DNA of 64,000 bases from the NCBI RefSeq assembly GCF_027568575.1, contig NZ_JANUVP010000005.1, one strand, 5' to 3'. Both the position numbers and the translations under genes were made by a program. Source of the DNA: Caldifermentibacillus hisashii (GTDB taxonomy: Bacteria > Bacillota > Bacilli > Bacillales > Caldibacillaceae). A model generated the notes under the pieces. It was not told where the DNA came from and did not search any database. It saw only the letters and a list, made by a program, of their open reading frames with translations. How positions within the stretch are numbered: the first letter of the stretch is position 1; every line of letters begins with the position of its first letter. This document shows positions 60,906-64,000 of this stretch, one piece after another.

Positions 60906-62627
60906 ATGAGAACCAATCAGATGAATAAACTAAGTACTTGGACAAGATTAACTCAATCAAAATACTTTGTCTATGTTTTAATTTCTCCATTGTTTTTAAT
61001 CTTATTAGCTTATGTCATTTATCCATTATATAAAACATTTATGCAAAGTGTTGTTGGTGAAAATGGATTTACAATGGAAAATTATGCTAGATTCTTCAAT
61101 CCGGAAAGTAATGCTAATATGGAAGCTTTGTTCAATAGTGTCTATATTTCTATTATCAGCGTGATTACCTGTGCAGTTGTTGGGGTTACAATGGCATTTC
61201 TTTTGGAACGTTATGATTTTCCTGGCAGAAAAATTTTATCCATACTTGTACTCGTTCCGATGGCGTTGCCACCACTTATTGGATCATTGTCATTTACATT
61301 CTTGTACGGGGAAAGCGGCATCTTTCCAAGGGCATTCCAAGCACTGTTCAAGTTGGATGAAGTCCCATTTGCTCTAAGCGGGATTCCTGGCGTGATCATT
61401 GTGCATACGTTTACGATGTACACCTACTTTTATTTAACTGCATCCGCAGCTATTAAGGATTTAGATCCATCTCTTGAAGAAGCTGCAACTAGTTTGGGGG
61501 CTAGTCGCTTTCGAATTTGGTTGAAAATTATTTTGCCGATGTTGACTCCGGCGATGGTTGCTTCTTCATTACTCGTATTCATGATTTCAATGGCGTCTTA
61601 CACTGCACCGCTTATGTTTGGAGTTGAACGGACAATGACGATGCAAATCTATCTTTCCCGGACAAATGGAAACTTAGATATGGCAGCGACACAATCTACT
61701 ATTCTATCGGTTGTTTCCATTTTGTTTCTAATTATAATGCGTTGGTACCAAAATAGAAGGAACTATCAGAATCAAAGCAAGGGGATAGGGGTACATCGGA
61801 CAGAGGTCCGTTCAGCCTTTATGAAATATTTCTCAATGTTCTTGTCAATGATTGGTGTCATTATTTTGATGTTGCCGATATTGGTTATAGCATTGATTTC
61901 GTTTTCAGTTGACGGAGAATGGACGGTTCAAATTATCCCAACTACATACACCTTACAACATTACATTGATCTATTTACTGATTCTGAAACTTGGAGACCC
62001 ATTTGGAATAGTATCAAGATGAGTACAGTTGCGGTTATTGGAAATATCATATTCGGTGTTGCAGCAGCTTATGCAATGGTTCGGTTAAACTTCAAAGGAA
62101 AAACCTTGATGGATATACTAATTATGGTACCGTGGGCCTTGCCTGGTACGGTTGTGGCCGTGAATTTAATTGCTGCTTTTAGTGAACCGACTGCATTTAG
62201 TTTTAATCAAGTATTAATTGGGACATTTTGGATTTTACCACTCGCCTATTTTGTTCGACAATTACCTCTTGTTTTCCGTTCAACTTCTGCAAGTCTTGTC
62301 CAGATGGATAAATCTATAGAAGAGGCGGCGAGAAGCTTAGGTGCAAACTGGTGGTATTCATTTAGAAAAATTATCTTACCAATTACGATGTCGGGTATCT
62401 TAGCTGGAACATTATTAGCATTTGTTCAAGGGTTAGGTGAATTCGTTGCATCGATTCTCATTTATAGTGTTTCAACGATGCCGATGTCCGTTGCTATATT
62501 TCAAAAAATGTATGCCTTCCAATTTGGGACTGCTTGTGCATACGGGGTATTACAAATCGTTCTTATTATAATCGTGTTGGCTGTATCAAGAAAATTGGAA
62601 GGGAAACTTGTAAATAGCCCAGTATAA
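60906..62627 (+). CDS. Fused double-domain ABC permease (FbpB/AfuB/ThiP type)
   Basis: A 573-residue permease with two BPD_transp_1 halves and about 12 helices. Each half has its own EAA loop: LEEAATSLGASRFRIWLKII and IEEAARSLGANWWYSFRKII, which dock on the ATPase. Fused permeases of this kind occur with Fe3+, thiamine, sugar-phosphate and aminoethylphosphonate importers. ATG 60906 follows GTGGTGAG within the end of the ATPase gene. Confidence 0.9.
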   Translation: MRTNQMNKLSTWTRLTQSKYFVYVLISPLFLILLAYVIYPLYKTFMQSVVGENGFTMENYARFFNPESNANMEALFNSVYISIISVITCAVVGVTMAFLLERYDFPGRKILSILVLVPMALPPLIGSLSFTFLYGESGIFPRAFQALFKLDEVPFALSGIPGVIIVHTFTMYTYFYLTASAAIKDLDPSLEEAATSLGASRFRIWLKIILPMLTPAMVASSLLVFMISMASYTAPLMFGVERTMTMQIYLSRTNGNLDMAATQSTILSVVSILFLIIMRWYQNRRNYQNQSKGIGVHRTEVRSAFMKYFSMFLSMIGVIILMLPILVIALISFSVDGEWTVQIIPTTYTLQHYIDLFTDSETWRPIWNSIKMSTVAVIGNIIFGVAAAYAMVRLNFKGKTLMDILIMVPWALPGTVVAVNLIAAFSEPTAFSFNQVLIGTFWILPLAYFVRQLPLVFRSTSASLVQMDKSIEEAARSLGANWWYSFRKIILPITMSGILAGTLLAFVQGLGEFVASILIYSVSTMPMSVAIFQKMYAFQFGTACAYGVLQIVLIIIVLAVSRKLEGKLVNSPV

Positions 62628-62714
62628 GTAAATTTGAGGGAATTCATAAATATATTTAAAAATTGTAAAAAATCTCTATGTTTACTAAATATGTAAATGA
62701 AAGGACTGCTTCCA

Positions 62715-64000
62715 TTGAAAGAATCACATCTTCATCAAATTATGGAACGGGAAGGAACTAAATTTCCTTCACAAACTTATAAAGACATTGTTTTACAACC
62801 AGCATTCGACAATGCAAAAAAACAATTTATTAAGCCGATGATTGAAATCCATCTTGCTCATTTGATTATGCTAGTGGAGGAAGGAATTATTCAAAAAGCA
62901 GAGGCTGTGGAAATTGTCAAGGCAATCAAAAAGATAGACGTGAATGAAATTGAAAAGGTACCTTATGATCCTTCTTTTGAAGATTTATTTTTTCAGATTG
63001 AACATTTTTTAATTGAAGAAGCAGGAGAAATTGCCGGTAACCTTCACATTGCAAGAAGCCGAAATGATATGGGAATCGCCATTTATCGGATAACTCTTCG
63101 GCAAAAATTATTAAAATTGATTGAAATTGCAACAAAATTTCGTGATTCTCTAATTGCATTGACTGATGAATATATTGATACAATTATGATTGGTTACACC
63201 CATACTCAACAGGCTCAACCAACAACTCTTGCTCATTATTTCAATGCGATGACTGATTTATTAACAAGGGATATTACTAGATTTCATGCAGCATATGAAC
63301 GATTAAACCGAAGTACCATGGGAGCAGCTGCATTGACAACCTCAGGATTTCCAGTTAACAGGAAGCGAATGCAGGAGTTACTTGGGTTTGAAGGAATGAT
63401 TGATAATTCATGGGATGCTGTGGCTGGAGCCGATTATATAGGAGAGATCGCTTCTGTTATTCAATTGGCCGCAATTAATCTTGGTCGATCAATCCAAGAT
63501 TTTCTACTATGGGGTACACAGGAATTTGGTGCAATCAAATTATCTGCCCCTTATGTACAAATTAGTTCAATTATGCCGCAAAAACGCAATCCTGTTTCAA
63601 TTGAACATATGCGTGCTCTTTTATCAAGTGTTGCTGGAAACGCACAAACCGTTTTAACAATGATGCATAACACCCCATTCGGGGATATTGTCGATACAGA
63701 AGATGATATGCAACCATATATGTGGAAAGCAATTGAAGCATTACAAAACAATTATCAACTGTTATCCAGTGTTCTTTTGACTATGGAGGTCGATAAAGAA
63801 AAACTTTTGAAAAGAGCAAAGGAGAGTTTTGCTAATGTAACAGAATTGGCTGATACATTGGTGAGAACAAATCATCTTTCATTCCGGAAGGCTCATGAAA
63901 TTGTAAGTGCGACGGTTAGGGACTTAAGCGCCCAGAAGAAAGAATCAATCCAAGATTTTACATTGTCTTTATTAAATAAACATGCTGAAAAAATAATTGG
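62715..64000 (+). CDS. Argininosuccinate-lyase-superfamily enzyme, C-terminus missing
   Basis: 428 codons are present before the window ends. Superfamily motifs are ARSRNDMGIAI, MIGYTHTQQAQPTT with the catalytic His, and the mobile Ser loop ISSIMPQKRNPVSIEHMR. The WGGRF motif at the start of true ArgH is missing (it begins MKESHLHQIMEREG) and no argG is near, so the substrate may be another N-succinyl compound that releases fumarate. TTG 62715 nine bases after AAAGGA is preferred; ATG 62697 lacks a ribosome site. Likely last-known gene of the ROK operon. Confidence 0.82.
   Translation, partial: MKESHLHQIMEREGTKFPSQTYKDIVLQPAFDNAKKQFIKPMIEIHLAHLIMLVEEGIIQKAEAVEIVKAIKKIDVNEIEKVPYDPSFEDLFFQIEHFLIEEAGEIAGNLHIARSRNDMGIAIYRITLRQKLLKLIEIATKFRDSLIALTDEYIDTIMIGYTHTQQAQPTTLAHYFNAMTDLLTRDITRFHAAYERLNRSTMGAAALTTSGFPVNRKRMQELLGFEGMIDNSWDAVAGADYIGEIASVIQLAAINLGRSIQDFLLWGTQEFGAIKLSAPYVQISSIMPQKRNPVSIEHMRALLSSVAGNAQTVLTMMHNTPFGDIVDTEDDMQPYMWKAIEALQNNYQLLSSVLLTMEVDKEKLLKRAKESFANVTELADTLVRTNHLSFRKAHEIVSATVRDLSAQKKESIQDFTLSLLNKHAEKII

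Noticed and set aside
62697..62714. ATG 62697 as the lyase start
   Set aside because: It has no ribosome-binding site; TTG 62715 lies nine bases after AAAGGA, matching the TTG starts of neighbouring genes.

Overview
The window is low-GC chromosomal DNA of a spore-forming Bacillaceae bacterium. Gene content and order follow the Bacillus subtilis yut/yui/yum, yhb, mrp and yug neighbourhoods as I remember them, and sporulation genes (lytH, yutH, prkA, yhbH, asnO, kapB, a cotF-type coat gene) are scattered throughout. Starts are often TTG or GTG with strong GGAGG-type ribosome sites. The many interspersed palindromes point to a Caldibacillus/Heyndrickxia-like relative rather than B. subtilis itself, but the genus is inference. 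No rRNA, tRNA, CRISPR-Cas or intact transposase gene is visible.

Layout. 1-11000: a conserved housekeeping and sporulation block (lytH, yutD-yutH, a 2-hydroxyacid dehydrogenase, Fe-S carriers yutI and yutM, thioredoxin-like yuzD, the flavoenzymes yutJ and yumC, yuiB, yuiC). 11000-19000: queG, a yhbB-type amidase, trmL, a nitroreductase, prkA and yhbH. 19100-23700: a 115-bp palindromic tandem array, an MFS transporter, ldh with a Rex/Fnr-type palindrome, a MITE-like element and a solitary tyrosine recombinase. 23650-30500: a UspA-domain gene divergent from the seven-gene mrp Na+/H+ antiporter operon. 30850-37000: an ABC permease/ATPase pair without its binding protein, a SMI1/KNR4 protein, a thioesterase, a second MFS transporter, an 18-unit 52-bp palindromic array, and kapB. 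37400-52200: asnO, ppiB, patB, yugF, yugI, rocD, yuzA, an iron-type alcohol dehydrogenase, pgi, a glucose-type PTS EIIA, a yugO K+ channel and an M19 dipeptidase. 52240-54100: two more MITE copies and decayed repeats, a CotF-type coat gene and a YuzL-like small gene.

54590-64000 is an accessory-looking catabolic cluster: a large secreted PIG-L (LmbE-type) deacetylase, a ROK repressor, a lipoprotein binding protein, an ABC ATPase, a fused double permease and an argininosuccinate-lyase-superfamily enzyme cut by the window end. Near-identical palindromes (AGTTAGT-N7-ACTAAC) sit just downstream of the -10 boxes of both the deacetylase gene and the ROK-led operon, so the cluster reads as one regulon for external deacylation, uptake and intracellular cleavage of an unknown conjugate. 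It is the best candidate here for an undescribed system.

A second theme is palindromic non-coding DNA: two strictly periodic hairpin arrays (115 bp x 5 and 52 bp x 18), each upstream of an MFS transporter gene; a 210-bp element with perfect 30-bp inverted ends; three MITE-like elements sharing 15-bp terminal inverted repeats, two with 9-bp flanking duplications; and at least two other dispersed repeat families. Gene starts were chosen by ribosome-binding-site position and often differ from the longest open frame.
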